Shown here: in pieces, positions 17,153-26,860 of the stretch
Layout: the number at the start of each line of letters is the position of its first letter
Position numbering within the stretch: position 1 is the stretch's first letter
NCBI GenBank assembly: GCA_025055575.1
Contig: JANWWP010000013.1
Span: forward strand, 1-48,468
DNA from: Flavobacteriales bacterium
GTDB lineage: Bacteria > Bacteroidota > Bacteroidia > CAIKAF01
DNA length: 48,468 nt
Direction: 5' to 3'
Made by a program: the position numbers and the translations under genes
Notes under the pieces: model-generated
Databases searched by the model: none
What the model saw: only the letters and a program-made list of their open reading frames with translations
What the model was told of the DNA's origin: nothing

Positions 17153-18961
17153 GTGGGCTCCCTGGCGTACATTCTGCACTTTGCCCGGCCTTTCAGGGGG
17201 CAGATCGTTCTTTACTTCGTGCTGATGTTGCTCTCCTCGGTGTTCAGCGTGGTGTCCATTGGGATGGCTTTGCCCTTTCTGAACATATTGTTTGAAGTGG
17301 ATGCCCCTGCGGGCGCCCAAGGCAGCGAACGTGTGGGGCTCCACCGGCTGTTTGGCTTTTTTGCTGACTTGAAGCATCGGGAAGGTCCTGAAGCGGCGCT
17401 CGCCGCCCTGGCGGCCGCGCTGGTGGCGCTGTTTTTTCTGAAAAATCTGCTGCGCTACTGGGCCATGCGTGTGCTCACGCCCATTCGCACCGGCATCATC
17501 CAGCGCCTGCGCGACCAAATGTACCAGGCCATTCTGGCCTGGCCTTCCGGCCGTTTCACAGACAGCCGCAAGGGCGATCTGCTCACGCGGTTTTCGGCCG
17601 ATGTGCAGGAATTGGAATGGGCTGTTTTTAATTCCATCACCTCACTGTTTCGGGATCCCATCACCATTCTGGTGACTTTGGCGGCCATGGTGGCCCTGAG
17701 CTGGCGCCTCACCTTGTTCATTCTGATTTTGTTACCTGTGAGCGCTTTCGTGATCGGGCGCATCGGCCGCAGCCTGAAACGGGTGGCGCATTTAGGCCAG
17801 GACGAGCTGGGACGCCTCACAAGCCTCACGGAGGAAACCATCAGCAATGTGCGCGTGATCAAATCCTTTGGGGCGGAGGAGGCTGTGCGGCGGCGCTTTC
17901 AGGAACTCAACAGCCGCTTCACCCAGCTGAGCCGCCGGATGATCAACAAGCGGGAACTTTCGGCGCCATTGAGCGAGTTCAGCGGCGCGGTAGTGATAGC
18001 GGTCATCATCTGGCTGGGCGGTATGATGGTGCTCCGGGGCGGTGCCGGAGCGCCGGATGCCGCGGGTTTTATCACCTTTATCGCCTTGTTTTCCCAGATC
18101 ATCACGCCGGCCAAGGCGGTGAGCACCACGTACTACAACATTCAGAAAGGCCGGGCTTCGGCCGCACGGATACAAGAGGTGCTGGAAGCCGAGCGGGAGG
18201 CCACCCCGCGGGATGTGCGGCCTTTGCCTCCCCTGAAGCAGGGCATTCGGCTGGAAAACGTAAGCCACCGGTATGGCGACCGTTGGGTTCTGAAACACCT
18301 GAATCTGACCCTTGAAGCCGGTAAAATGACCGCCCTGGTGGGCCGATCGGGCGCCGGGAAAAGCACCTTGGCGGACCTTCTGGCCGGCCTGATGCCGGTG
18401 CAGGAGGGCGCCATCTGGTGGGACACGGTGAACTATGCCGAAGTGCCTCTGGCCCGAGTGCGGGCTTCGGTGGCCCTGATGCCGCAGAGCCACATGCTTT
18501 TCAACGCCTCGGTGCGGTTTAACGTGACTTTGGGACAGGAACCCGTGGATGAAGAACGGTTAATGCGGGCCGGGCGCCAGGCTTTCGCCACGGAGTTCAT
18601 AGACCCCTTGCCGGAAGGATGGAATACGGTGGTGGGGGAGCAGGGTGGGCGCCTGTCGGGGGGGCAAAAGCAAAGGCTGGCCCTGGCCCGGGCCTTTTAC
18701 AAAGACGCGCCGGTGCTGGTGCTGGATGAGGCTACGGCCAATCTGGACGCGGCCAGCGAAGATCAGGTTCAGAAAGCCCTGAGCCACCTGCTGCAAGGAC
18801 GCACGGCTGTGGTGATCGCCCACAAGTTGCACACCGTGCAGCACGCGGATACCATCGTGGTGCTGGACTCCGGCTGCGTGGTGGACCAAGGCACCCATCC
18901 CGAACTCCGGGAGCGGTGTGCGCTGTATCGGGATTTGCTGGCCGAAAGTTTTGAAACCTGA
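17153..18961 (+). CDS. MsbA-type ABC exporter (fused membrane and ATPase domains)
   Basis: 602 residues from GTG 17153, chosen because AAAGGA lies about 5 bp upstream; a TTG at 17126 overlaps the thioesterase gene. The N-terminal half carries about six membrane helices of the type I exporter fold (for example VLYFVLMLLSSVFSVVSIGM and ITILVTLAAMVALSW). The ATPase half has Walker A GRSGAGKST (about residue 397), signature LSGGQKQRLALARA (about 501) and Walker B VLVLDEATANLD (about 521). Such homodimeric half-transporters move lipids, lipid-linked sugars or peptides across the inner membrane. The thioesterase partner favours a lipid-type substrate, but this is inference. Confidence 0.93.
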   Translation: MGSLAYILHFARPFRGQIVLYFVLMLLSSVFSVVSIGMALPFLNILFEVDAPAGAQGSERVGLHRLFGFFADLKHREGPEAALAALAAALVALFFLKNLLRYWAMRVLTPIRTGIIQRLRDQMYQAILAWPSGRFTDSRKGDLLTRFSADVQELEWAVFNSITSLFRDPITILVTLAAMVALSWRLTLFILILLPVSAFVIGRIGRSLKRVAHLGQDELGRLTSLTEETISNVRVIKSFGAEEAVRRRFQELNSRFTQLSRRMINKRELSAPLSEFSGAVVIAVIIWLGGMMVLRGGAGAPDAAGFITFIALFSQIITPAKAVSTTYYNIQKGRASAARIQEVLEAEREATPRDVRPLPPLKQGIRLENVSHRYGDRWVLKHLNLTLEAGKMTALVGRSGAGKSTLADLLAGLMPVQEGAIWWDTVNYAEVPLARVRASVALMPQSHMLFNASVRFNVTLGQEPVDEERLMRAGRQAFATEFIDPLPEGWNTVVGEQGGRLSGGQKQRLALARAFYKDAPVLVLDEATANLDAASEDQVQKALSHLLQGRTAVVIAHKLHTVQHADTIVVLDSGCVVDQGTHPELRERCALYRDLLAESFET

Positions 18962-19023
18962 ATTTTCAGGCTTTTTCCGGCTTTTTAAATAAAAAAATTT
19001 TGCCATGAGTGCCGGGGAACCCA

Positions 19024-19290
19024 TCAATAAATGGTATCCAAAAATGGGATAATTTCCGGACCTTTCGTCACAGTGAACACATAGAGCCCCACCTGAACGA
19101 ATGCCATACAGGTGAGCACCAGGATACATCCTGAGGAAATTCGGCTTTGCAATTGTATCCATGCGGCCTTTTCCTGGCCAATCTGCTTTTTGCGGAAGTA
19201 ATAGATGGCGGCAAAGTAAAGCCCAGCCGGAGGCATCATCAGGAACGTAATGAGAAGGAGAAAAAACATGGAGTCAGTTGAGTTTTTCAT
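19024..19290 (-). CDS. Small two-helix membrane protein, unknown function
   Basis: 88 residues with two hydrophobic segments (about 8-30 and 53-72) separated by a polar, charged stretch (YFRKKQIGQEKAAWIQ). The ATG lies within the stop codon of the upstream 573-residue membrane protein gene (ATGA overlap, 19287-19290), so translation is coupled and the two products may work together. No family is recognised. Confidence 0.7.
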   Translation of the reverse strand: MKNSTDSMFFLLLITFLMMPPAGLYFAAIYYFRKKQIGQEKAAWIQLQSRISSGCILVLTCMAFVQVGLYVFTVTKGPEIIPFLDTIY

Positions 19291-21008
19291 GAGGTGGTTT
19301 CATTCAGGACATTTTCATACACATACACGCGCCAGAAGGCTTCCGGGTGCTCATACACACCGAAAAGCCGGAGTCCAGGAGGCAATTTTTTGACCGGAAG
19401 TGCTGAGAAGATGTAACGTCCTCCCAGGGCCGTGAAGGCCTCCAGGTGGATATGCAAGGTGTCGAGAGGCGGCTCTTGTGCGTTTTTTCCGATTAAAAAA
19501 TCCCTGGCTTCATGCCCACGCTCCGCCGGAAAGTAATAACATCGGTTGCCCCAGTCATCGAAATACTTCCTGTTGGAGGGGTTGCGTTCCAGTTCGCCGG
19601 CCATCACCTCCCGGAAGCTTTGTTTGTAGCCGTAGTGGTACACCGAGAAAAGCCCGTCCAGCGTGTAAAACCCGTTGTATTGAGCCACGGAGGGGCTCAT
19701 GCCAATGGACACAACCCGGTAGGCAGAGTCGGGCAGGGCAATGTCGCGCTTGATCTGCTGGAAAAGCGGTTCGCTGAAGTAGGCTGAATAACCCGGTTTT
19801 CGGCTGTGGCCGGAGATGTTGCGGATATTATGAACCAATTCATCATCGGCCACCAGCAGGGTCATAAAAAAACATCCGGAAATCCACAGGGCAGGCCAGC
19901 GTGAAGAAGCAAATCGGGCCAAATGATGCAGCGAAAGCGCCAGAAGCAAAGTCCATAGCATGGGCAGCATGGTAATGAATCGATGGGCCTTGAGGGCCAA
20001 AACGATGGGAAGTGGTTTATATAGGTAGCGGGCCAGGAGGTCATAAAACCCGTAAAACAGAGCAATGGATGTCATGATCAGGAAAATGCGCCGGTACGGC
20101 CGGAAATTGCCTGGATACCGGCTGGCAATGGCCATCAGAATCAGGATGGGCAGGGGTGTGAAGTACGCAATATGATAATGGCTCATGAACAGGGTGAAGG
20201 CCGTATCGGCCAGACCCGTGAGCGCGTCCAGGGTTTCATCGGGCCGGTATTCTTTACGATGGGCCCGGAATCCGAAAGTAAAAAAGTACAAAAACACCAA
20301 AGGCAAATTCACCATCAGGTACACAAAACAATGCCCCAGAAAGGCCAGAATAAAGCGGGCCGGGATCACGCTTCGGCGCACGGCTTCCACCACAAGGAAA
20401 GCCACCACTGCGGAAGCGATGGTGGTGAAGCCCCAGACGAAGGAAGTGAAAAAAGGAAACAACAGGATGATGAGGTAATCATACCAGCGGTCCCGCCGGA
20501 TGTACACATTGTAAAATGCAAAAAGGAGCAGAGGCAGGCCTTGAACGGCCAGGCCAAAAACAGGAAACACTTGTATCATGCCGAAGCAGAAAGCCACAAA
20601 CCAGGAGATGGGACGGCCTGTGGCGGAGGGCAGAATATGGCGGTCCAGGAGCAGGAACATGCCCAGAAAGCCGATGCTGTGCACCAACAACTGGATGAGC
20701 TGATAACCATAATAGCCCCCCAGAAGGTGCACCGCCAGGTAGTTGAAAGAGAAACCGGGTGGCAGAGCGGCCCTGGGCAGTCCATTCATGAGAGCCGGAA
20801 TGAGGGTGTAATCGGTATACTCGAATCCTACCTGATATTTTTTCAGTAAGACCAACCACACCAATTCTCCTTCCAGGGTGTCGTGCAGGCGCACGTAGCC
20901 CGAAGGGCCCAATATGAATCCCAAGGACCAGCGCACCAGAAAAAAGGCCGTGAGGAGCCACGGCCATGAGGGAGACTTGAGAAAAGCCTGAAGTTTTTTC
21001 CCGGACAA
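19287..21008 (-). CDS. Large polytopic membrane protein (DUF6044-like)
   Basis: 573 residues with many hydrophobic helices through residues 15-420 and a soluble C-terminal part. An early loop motif GYVRLHDTLEGELVW recalls the Arg/His-Asp signature of DUF6044 (YkoS-type) proteins, which resemble membrane glycosyltransferases of the GT-C type in layout. The DUF6044 match is from memory of the family and should be treated as tentative. Coupled to a small membrane protein downstream; the DUF5723/OmpA gene ends 8 bp upstream on the same strand, so read-through is possible. A role in envelope glycan or polymer synthesis fits the neighbourhood but is not shown. Confidence 0.72.
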   Translation of the reverse strand: MSGKKLQAFLKSPSWPWLLTAFFLVRWSLGFILGPSGYVRLHDTLEGELVWLVLLKKYQVGFEYTDYTLIPALMNGLPRAALPPGFSFNYLAVHLLGGYYGYQLIQLLVHSIGFLGMFLLLDRHILPSATGRPISWFVAFCFGMIQVFPVFGLAVQGLPLLLFAFYNVYIRRDRWYDYLIILLFPFFTSFVWGFTTIASAVVAFLVVEAVRRSVIPARFILAFLGHCFVYLMVNLPLVFLYFFTFGFRAHRKEYRPDETLDALTGLADTAFTLFMSHYHIAYFTPLPILILMAIASRYPGNFRPYRRIFLIMTSIALFYGFYDLLARYLYKPLPIVLALKAHRFITMLPMLWTLLLALSLHHLARFASSRWPALWISGCFFMTLLVADDELVHNIRNISGHSRKPGYSAYFSEPLFQQIKRDIALPDSAYRVVSIGMSPSVAQYNGFYTLDGLFSVYHYGYKQSFREVMAGELERNPSNRKYFDDWGNRCYYFPAERGHEARDFLIGKNAQEPPLDTLHIHLEAFTALGGRYIFSALPVKKLPPGLRLFGVYEHPEAFWRVYVYENVLNETTS

Positions 21009-21016
21009 ATGGGACC

Positions 21017-23485
21017 TTATTGGAAGATAATGGTGAATTCCACCCGTCGGTTTTTCTGACGGCCTTCCGGCGTGCTGTTATCAGCCACCGGACGGTCTGG
21101 CCCGTACCAAGCCGTTTTAATCCGGCGTTCGGGAACGCCTCTTTTCAAAAGATAAGCTTTAACGGCATTGGCTCTGTTTTTACTGAGGGTGAGATTGCTG
21201 CTGCGGGAGCCCACATTATCCGTGTGTCCTTCAATAAGTAGGCCGTAGGTGGGTTCCTTCAGCAACTCAAGGGCCAGCTCATCAAGGGATGCGAAGGAGG
21301 TGGGCCGGATGATGGCTTTTCCGGTTTCAAATTCGAGATTTTCAAACACCTTGCGCAGCTTGGCCTGCACTTCTTCCTTGATGGGCGGGCAACCGTTGTT
21401 TTCGGGCACGCCTTTGAGGGTGGGACAGCGATCGTCTTTGTCGGGGATGCCATCGCCATCCTGGTCGTTGTAAGGACATCCACGGTTCTCTGCCGGGCCT
21501 GGCGCATCGGGGCACAGGTCGTCCTTGTCCAAAATACCATCATTATCCCTGTCCGGTGGGGGACAACCGCGGTACTGGGCCAGCCCGGGTACATCCACGC
21601 ACTCGTCTTCATCATCAAAAATGCCATCGTTGTCCCGGTCGGGGCATCCTTGTTGGCTGGCCGGACCAGCCAGCTTGGGACAGCGGTCGTTTTTATCGGG
21701 GATACCATCGGCATCCGTATCAGGACAACCATTAAATTGAGCCAAACCTTTCTGATCCGGACATTCGTCTTTTTTGTCAATGATCTCGTCCCCATCCCGA
21801 TCCGGGCAGCCTTTAAATTTCACCAGGCCGGAATCTTTCGGACAGTCATCCTCCTTATCGGGCACTCCGTCACGGTCGGTATCCGGACAGCCTTTGAATT
21901 CTTTCAACCCAGCCACCATTGGGCAATCGTCTTCGCTGTCCTGCACATGGTCGCCATCGGTATCCGGACAACCTCTGAATTCCCAGACGCCTGCGGTTTT
22001 TGGGCACTTGTCTTTGCGATTGGAAACTTTATCATTGTCTTTATCCCTGGGTTTTCCATAAGGAACGGGAATGGCTAGGCCGGAATAAAATCCGAAGGCC
22101 CGAATATCCCGGGACAACAGAGCTGAAAACAAGTTGGGTGAACCCAGATTGAAAGGCCCTAGCCTTAGGTAGGCCCCCCAATTAAATCCTGAAAGAGTGC
22201 TGTAGAAAGCCGGTGTGCCAATACCAAAAAAAGGATGTTCATACCGCACACTTAATCCATAGGTATTCCAATTGCGCGTTTTGGTGATATCGTTTTTTCC
22301 GGGATTGAGACTCAGGGCTGCTGAAACTGTGATAACCAGACGTTGAACAGGTTGTATTTCGCCAAACCAATGGAGCATACCGGGCAGATTCATCGCATAA
22401 GACCTTTTTATGGGATTGCGCACAAACAAGCTGTCCAGCACCCGGCTGATGTCTTCAAAACTTTGGGTTTCTTCAAAAACTTTCCTTGGAATTCCAACTC
22501 TATTTACCGAATAATTTGCGGCGTCGGGACTGTTTTTATAGAATACACCACCTATGTCGGTAAGGGATATCCCTGTCCTTAATAGGTATCCTGTGAGCCA
22601 ACGTTTAAATCGTTTTTCTCCATCCATTTCATATTCATATTCTTCGTAACGGGGGGAAAATTCATACGTGGCGCCTAAATCCAGGCCTATTCCAAAAGCA
22701 CGGGCCCGCGTTTGACTGGAAATAAAGTCCTGAAAATTATCATAAGCCAATTTTACATTATCCCCATAACCAAAAGATAAATTTGCGTCTCTCACATCGA
22801 AGTAAATGTTCGTGTCAGGACCTTCATAAATTTTATAATTCAGGTTGGTGGCTTGGAGATAAGCGGAACCGGCTCCCAACAAAAACTTTGGAGTGATTCC
22901 CACGTTGATGTGATGCTTCCCTGAATTCCAAACGGGCCGGGCATAAGCCAGGGCGATTTCATGGAAAGCATGCAGACCCACTTTGGGAGATTTGCTGGTC
23001 AATTCTTTCAGATAGAGCTCAGGTACCTCCAAGGAATTTTTAATTACCTCTGCCAGATCCTTATCCAGTCCGGCCATGTTGACCTGCAGACGTGTTCTCA
23101 GGGACAAGCCCAGGCCGCCATGTTTTCCCAGGCCCACAGTGAGGCCGAGAGGTTTGAATTCGGTCCGCACATCCAGGCCGTGAAGGCGGTTTGTTTTGCG
23201 TTCGATAACATATTTATTAAAAAATTCAGGATCATCAAAAAAAGCACTCTGAAACAAGCCATCCCTGTCGAGAGCCAGATAGCTGCTCTGCATGTTGAAA
23301 TCTAAGGCCAGTAAATTGGCGTGGAAACGGTAGGGGGTGCGTCCCAGTACCGCAGGGTTGTATTGCCAGTTATAACTGCCGGCGTAATTGTCCTGATGGA
23401 ATCCGTAAAAACTTTGGGCGTAAGCTCCAACAAACGATAGACCTGAAAAAAAATAAAGTAATGTATTGAATTTAGTTACTTTCAT
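21017..23485 (-). CDS. Outer-membrane DUF5723-like / TSP3-repeat / OmpA protein
   Basis: 822 residues from ATG 23485. This start gives a clean signal peptide (LLYFFSGLSFVGAYAQ) and avoids a TTG at 23503 that lies inside the -7 promoter element. Residues about 25-480 form a barrel-like region of DUF5723 type (HQDNYAGSYNWQYNPAVLG near the start). About ten thrombospondin type 3-like calcium-binding repeats follow (pattern CPDTDxDGxxDxxDxCP). The C-terminal OmpA domain (about 715-820; LEFETGKAII, IEGHTDNVGSRSSNLTLSKN) should bind peptidoglycan. Such proteins bridge the outer membrane and cell wall; the acidic repeats form a stiff calcium-dependent linker. The gene follows rnhB by 30 bp but has its own candidate promoter. 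Confidence 0.88.
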   Translation of the reverse strand: MKVTKFNTLLYFFSGLSFVGAYAQSFYGFHQDNYAGSYNWQYNPAVLGRTPYRFHANLLALDFNMQSSYLALDRDGLFQSAFFDDPEFFNKYVIERKTNRLHGLDVRTEFKPLGLTVGLGKHGGLGLSLRTRLQVNMAGLDKDLAEVIKNSLEVPELYLKELTSKSPKVGLHAFHEIALAYARPVWNSGKHHINVGITPKFLLGAGSAYLQATNLNYKIYEGPDTNIYFDVRDANLSFGYGDNVKLAYDNFQDFISSQTRARAFGIGLDLGATYEFSPRYEEYEYEMDGEKRFKRWLTGYLLRTGISLTDIGGVFYKNSPDAANYSVNRVGIPRKVFEETQSFEDISRVLDSLFVRNPIKRSYAMNLPGMLHWFGEIQPVQRLVITVSAALSLNPGKNDITKTRNWNTYGLSVRYEHPFFGIGTPAFYSTLSGFNWGAYLRLGPFNLGSPNLFSALLSRDIRAFGFYSGLAIPVPYGKPRDKDNDKVSNRKDKCPKTAGVWEFRGCPDTDGDHVQDSEDDCPMVAGLKEFKGCPDTDRDGVPDKEDDCPKDSGLVKFKGCPDRDGDEIIDKKDECPDQKGLAQFNGCPDTDADGIPDKNDRCPKLAGPASQQGCPDRDNDGIFDDEDECVDVPGLAQYRGCPPPDRDNDGILDKDDLCPDAPGPAENRGCPYNDQDGDGIPDKDDRCPTLKGVPENNGCPPIKEEVQAKLRKVFENLEFETGKAIIRPTSFASLDELALELLKEPTYGLLIEGHTDNVGSRSSNLTLSKNRANAVKAYLLKRGVPERRIKTAWYGPDRPVADNSTPEGRQKNRRVEFTIIFQ

Positions 23486-23500
23486 ACGATCTAATTTTTG

Positions 23501-23508
23501 CAAAAGTA
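23501..23508 (-). promoter_or_regulatory. -7 promoter element TACTTTTG for the OmpA-family gene
   Basis: An exact TAnnTTTG match on the minus strand, in the 30-bp gap after rnhB and 15 bp before the chosen ATG. No clear -33 TTG is seen at the normal spacing. Confidence 0.5.
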
Positions 23509-23515
23509 AAAAAAG

Positions 23516-24121
23516 TTAAATTTGAAAGAGCAGGGCATTGGATTCGTATTTTTTAATAAAAACCGGGCGGTGCCATGGAGAAATTCCAAATCTCAGAATG
23601 GCGGTCCTGTGCTCTGCAGTGGCATATCCTTTATTTTGCAGCCACCCATATTGCGGATAATCCCTGTGCAGGTCTGCCATGTGCGCGTCCCGGGCCACTT
23701 TAGCCAGGATGGAAGCGGCCGCGATGCAGGCCACTTGGGCATCGCCGCCAGGCAGACAGGTGTAGGGTCTGTCCCGCCAGGGTTGAAATTGGGTGCCATC
23801 CACCAACACATGTTCCGGGCTGGTTGACAAAGTATCCAAAGCTTTATGCATGGCTTTGACGGAGGCCCACAGGATGTTGAGGCGTTGAATTTCATCCACC
23901 CCGCACATACCTAAGGCCCAGGCTATAGAGTTTTCTTTGATCCATTCAGCCGCATCCAGGCGCTGTGCCTCTGAAAGTTTTTTTGAGTCGCGGATGAAAG
24001 AAGGCACAGAAATTCCCTTGGGTAGAATGACAGCGGCCGCGTACACTGGTCCGGCCAGGCATCCCCGGCCCGCTTCGTCGCAGCCGGCCTCAATAAGATC
24101 CGGGTAGTAAGGATGTTTCAT
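23516..24121 (-). CDS. rnhB: Ribonuclease HII
   Basis: 201 residues, standard for the family. The metal-binding acidic residues are in place: Asp15-Glu16 in EAGCDEAGRG, Asp108 in HVLVDGT and Asp145 in ASILAKVARD. The enzyme cuts the RNA strand of RNA-DNA hybrids and removes single ribonucleotides misincorporated in DNA, in the cytoplasm. Its ATG overlaps the stop of the glycosyltransferase gene (ATGA at 24118-24121), so the two are cotranscribed despite unrelated roles. Confidence 0.96.
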   Translation of the reverse strand: MKHPYYPDLIEAGCDEAGRGCLAGPVYAAAVILPKGISVPSFIRDSKKLSEAQRLDAAEWIKENSIAWALGMCGVDEIQRLNILWASVKAMHKALDTLSTSPEHVLVDGTQFQPWRDRPYTCLPGGDAQVACIAAASILAKVARDAHMADLHRDYPQYGWLQNKGYATAEHRTAILRFGISPWHRPVFIKKYESNALLFQI

Positions 24122-25245
24122 TTTTCTTCAAAAGTACGCATCACCCGGGCCAGAATGCCGGCCGAATCTTCCCAGCGAAAACGCTGCGCGTTCCCAAGAC
24201 CTTTCTCCGAAAGCGTCCGACGCAGTACATCGTCCTGCCATATTTGAAGCATTTTCCGCGTCATATCTTCCACGTTCTGCGGATCGGCGTACAGGCAGGC
24301 GTCGCCGCCTACTTCCGGCATAGCGCTGGTGGCGGATGTCAAAACCGGCACTCCGGCGGCCTGCGCTTCTACAATAGGTAAGCCAAAACCTTCATAAAGA
24401 CTGAGATATACGACAGCTTCAGCGCCGCCTACAGCACGTGCCAGGGCTTCGTCCGGAAGGGAAGGACACAATTTCAGCCGATTTTGCATCTGGAGCTTTT
24501 GCACCTGCTTTTTTAATCCGGTGTCCGCCCACAACGGACTGCCGGCGAGCACCAGGAGCGGCAGGTTTGGGTCGGCCCGAAGTGCGTTTTCCCACGCATT
24601 CAAAATTTTTTTTACATTTTTTCTTGGGTGAAAGCCTAAGGGTACAAAAAAATAGGGGTTTCCGTCCGCAAATTCCATCCGGGCTTGCTTTTTTAAATTG
24701 AGAGGAATCGGCTTGAAAAGCGTCGAGGGCGCATTATATACCACACTTATTTTTTCGGAAGGTACGGCATACAATTTTTGAATTTCATGGGAGGAAAATT
24801 GTGACACTGTAACCAACTGATGCGCTCTGCGGGCCAAACGCGGGAAATACAACCGATAGAGGTGGCGCCAATGGAAGGGAATCCACCGGGGCTCCACTTC
24901 GAAGTTTAGATCATGGATCACAGGCAGGGTGGGAAGGGGCGTGCGCAAAGGAGTCCAGCCGTCCGGGGAAAAAAGGGCATCTGCACCCAGCTTTTGTGCC
25001 AGACATGGCAGCCAATATTCCAAATAAAAGAGCATTCCCACAGGGTTATCGGCGCTTACAGGCGCATGCACAACATGCAGGGCGGGATGTGGCGCGGGCA
25101 ACTGAGATTGATCCCCGTCCAGCACCACAGTCCAACGGCAATGGGGCAGGCGATCCGGTAAGCGCCAGAGAAGTTCCCGCCCAAAGCGTGCCATACCCTC
25201 CTCGCGTCCGGCTTTAAGGATGCGCCCGCTCACCAGCCAATGCAT
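24118..25245 (-). CDS. Glycosyltransferase, GT-B fold (GT4 family)
   Basis: 375 residues from ATG 25245, which begins a typical MHWLVSGRILKAGREEG start; an open frame continues upstream to 25374 but overlaps the divergent gene. GT4 hallmarks: VIHDLNFEVEPRW in the N-terminal domain, VPLGFHPRKNVKKIL (sugar-nucleotide domain start), and YEGFGLPIVEAQAAGVPVLTS, the EX7E donor-binding motif. It should add a sugar from a nucleotide donor to a lipid- or glycan-linked acceptor at the cytoplasmic membrane face. Divergent from an O-antigen-ligase-like gene, which supports a role in surface glycan assembly. Sugar specificity cannot be read. Confidence 0.9.
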   Translation of the reverse strand: MHWLVSGRILKAGREEGMARFGRELLWRLPDRLPHCRWTVVLDGDQSQLPAPHPALHVVHAPVSADNPVGMLFYLEYWLPCLAQKLGADALFSPDGWTPLRTPLPTLPVIHDLNFEVEPRWIPFHWRHLYRLYFPRLARRAHQLVTVSQFSSHEIQKLYAVPSEKISVVYNAPSTLFKPIPLNLKKQARMEFADGNPYFFVPLGFHPRKNVKKILNAWENALRADPNLPLLVLAGSPLWADTGLKKQVQKLQMQNRLKLCPSLPDEALARAVGGAEAVVYLSLYEGFGLPIVEAQAAGVPVLTSATSAMPEVGGDACLYADPQNVEDMTRKMLQIWQDDVLRRTLSEKGLGNAQRFRWEDSAGILARVMRTFEEK

Positions 25246-25273
25246 AGCCCGGCAAAATAATGATATTTGCCGC

Positions 25274-26860
25274 GTGAGGTGGAATGGTGGGCCATGGAAG
25301 GCCTCGGAAGAATGGGCCGATACCTTGTTTATCACGGCGTTGACGGGGGCCGCTTTTTGCCTGCCCTGGTACAATACAGGTCTCAGTGTCGCCCAGATGG
25401 TAATGGGTGTGGCTGTCCTGTGGCCAGTGGGAATAAAGCGTCGTTTGCATAAATTATTTCAAAGACCGGAAGCTTTTTTAGGCCTGGGACTGTTCGGACT
25501 GCTGGCTCTTTCTCTAACCTACAGCGATGACAAGGCTCTGGGGTTTCAGCTTCTCAAAACACACATTCCGTTGTTTTCTTTTCCGGTGGCCCTGGCTTTG
25601 CGAGGCGGCGTCTCGGAAGGCGAATGGCGCCGAATTGTCTGGGCTTTTTTGATGGGAATTCTGGTGGCCGTTGGATTTAATATTCTTTACTCTGTTATTT
25701 ATCCATCGAACCCCACAGCCCAAAACCATAGGGAATGGTCGCGCACAGTGTCCCACCTAAGGCTGGGATACTTTGCGGCATGGGGCCTGATGCTGGTAAT
25801 GGAAGGCGGGGTCCGGCGGTGGTTTTCCCCTTGGATGGCGGCCTTTTGGGTCGTTGTGCTGGGGCTGACGCTTTTGATGCTTAAAAGCCTGGCCATGCTG
25901 CCTTTTCTGATCTTCGGCTTTCTGTTGTGGCTGCGGGCCTATGGGGTTTTGAAAAGGCCTTGGGCCCGGTGGGTTCTCTTCGGGAGTCTTGCAGGACTCA
26001 TCTGGATTGCGTATGGTGTGGGACGCGCTTATTGGAATTTTCAGCGCCGGGCGGATCCAGAGCGCCTTAGGCAGGTGCTGGCTTTGGAACCGCCTTATGA
26101 ACACTGGGATGGGGGCTTCTGGCTTGAGAATGGCACCCCGGCTTTTATTGGAATACATGAAGCGGCTTTAGAAAGGGCTTGGTCACGGCGCAGCTCAAGA
26201 GGGTACTGGGAACGCGACAGCAAAGGACAGCCGGTGCGTACCACTCTTCTGCGTTATCTGGCTTCCAAAGGGCACTGGATCAAAGACTCATCCGCAGTGG
26301 CGGCTCTGTCACCCCAGGATATCCGGGCTGTGGAGCAAGGTCTCACCAACCATCTGATGAGAGGCCCCCTGGATGTGGCCGGCCGGGCTTATGAATTTTT
26401 TTGGGAATGGCGCCAATTCCGGAAGGATCAGGATCCGCGGGGCCGGTCTCTGGCCACCCGTTGGGCCTTGTGGCAGGCCGGCCTGGCCGCCTGCCGGGCC
26501 CACTTAAGACGAGGCGTGGGGCTGGGCGACGTTCGGGAAGCTGTTTCAGAAATTCTTGATGCGCAGCGTTCGCCTTTGATCTATGAAAAAAAATTCGGAC
26601 TTCACCAGCAATGGCTCGGTCTTATCCTGGCGGGGGGGATCCCTCTTTTTGGATGGACCTTGCTTTTCTTATTGTGGCCGTTCTTCCTTCGACAACCCGT
26701 TTTTTTTGTTGGAAAAGATGGTTATATGCTCTTTTTTTTCACCTTGCTCATTCTGGGCTGCGGGATGTGGGAAGATATTTTTGAAACGCAGGCTTCGGTG
26801 ACCTTTTTCAGTTTTTTCCTGGCCTTGCTTCAAAATAGTGTAAAAACGTCGCGCTCTTAG
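25274..26860 (+). CDS. O-antigen ligase / Wzy-like polytopic membrane protein
   Basis: About 528 residues from GTG 25274; an ATG at 25220 is in frame but overlaps the divergent glycosyltransferase start, so the true start is uncertain. Many membrane helices (for example TLFITALTGAAFCLPWYNTG and LLMLKSLAMLPFLIFGFLLW). A long soluble loop spans about residues 250-450, and the C-terminal motif KKFGLHQQWLGLILAGGIP recalls the conserved His region of O-antigen ligases and polymerases. Such enzymes join or polymerise lipid-linked glycans on the periplasmic face of the inner membrane. The 3' end overlaps purH by 3 bp in convergent orientation. Ligase versus polymerase cannot be decided. Confidence 0.8.
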   Translation: MRWNGGPWKASEEWADTLFITALTGAAFCLPWYNTGLSVAQMVMGVAVLWPVGIKRRLHKLFQRPEAFLGLGLFGLLALSLTYSDDKALGFQLLKTHIPLFSFPVALALRGGVSEGEWRRIVWAFLMGILVAVGFNILYSVIYPSNPTAQNHREWSRTVSHLRLGYFAAWGLMLVMEGGVRRWFSPWMAAFWVVVLGLTLLMLKSLAMLPFLIFGFLLWLRAYGVLKRPWARWVLFGSLAGLIWIAYGVGRAYWNFQRRADPERLRQVLALEPPYEHWDGGFWLENGTPAFIGIHEAALERAWSRRSSRGYWERDSKGQPVRTTLLRYLASKGHWIKDSSAVAALSPQDIRAVEQGLTNHLMRGPLDVAGRAYEFFWEWRQFRKDQDPRGRSLATRWALWQAGLAACRAHLRRGVGLGDVREAVSEILDAQRSPLIYEKKFGLHQQWLGLILAGGIPLFGWTLLFLLWPFFLRQPVFFVGKDGYMLFFFTLLILGCGMWEDIFETQASVTFFSFFLALLQNSVKTSRS

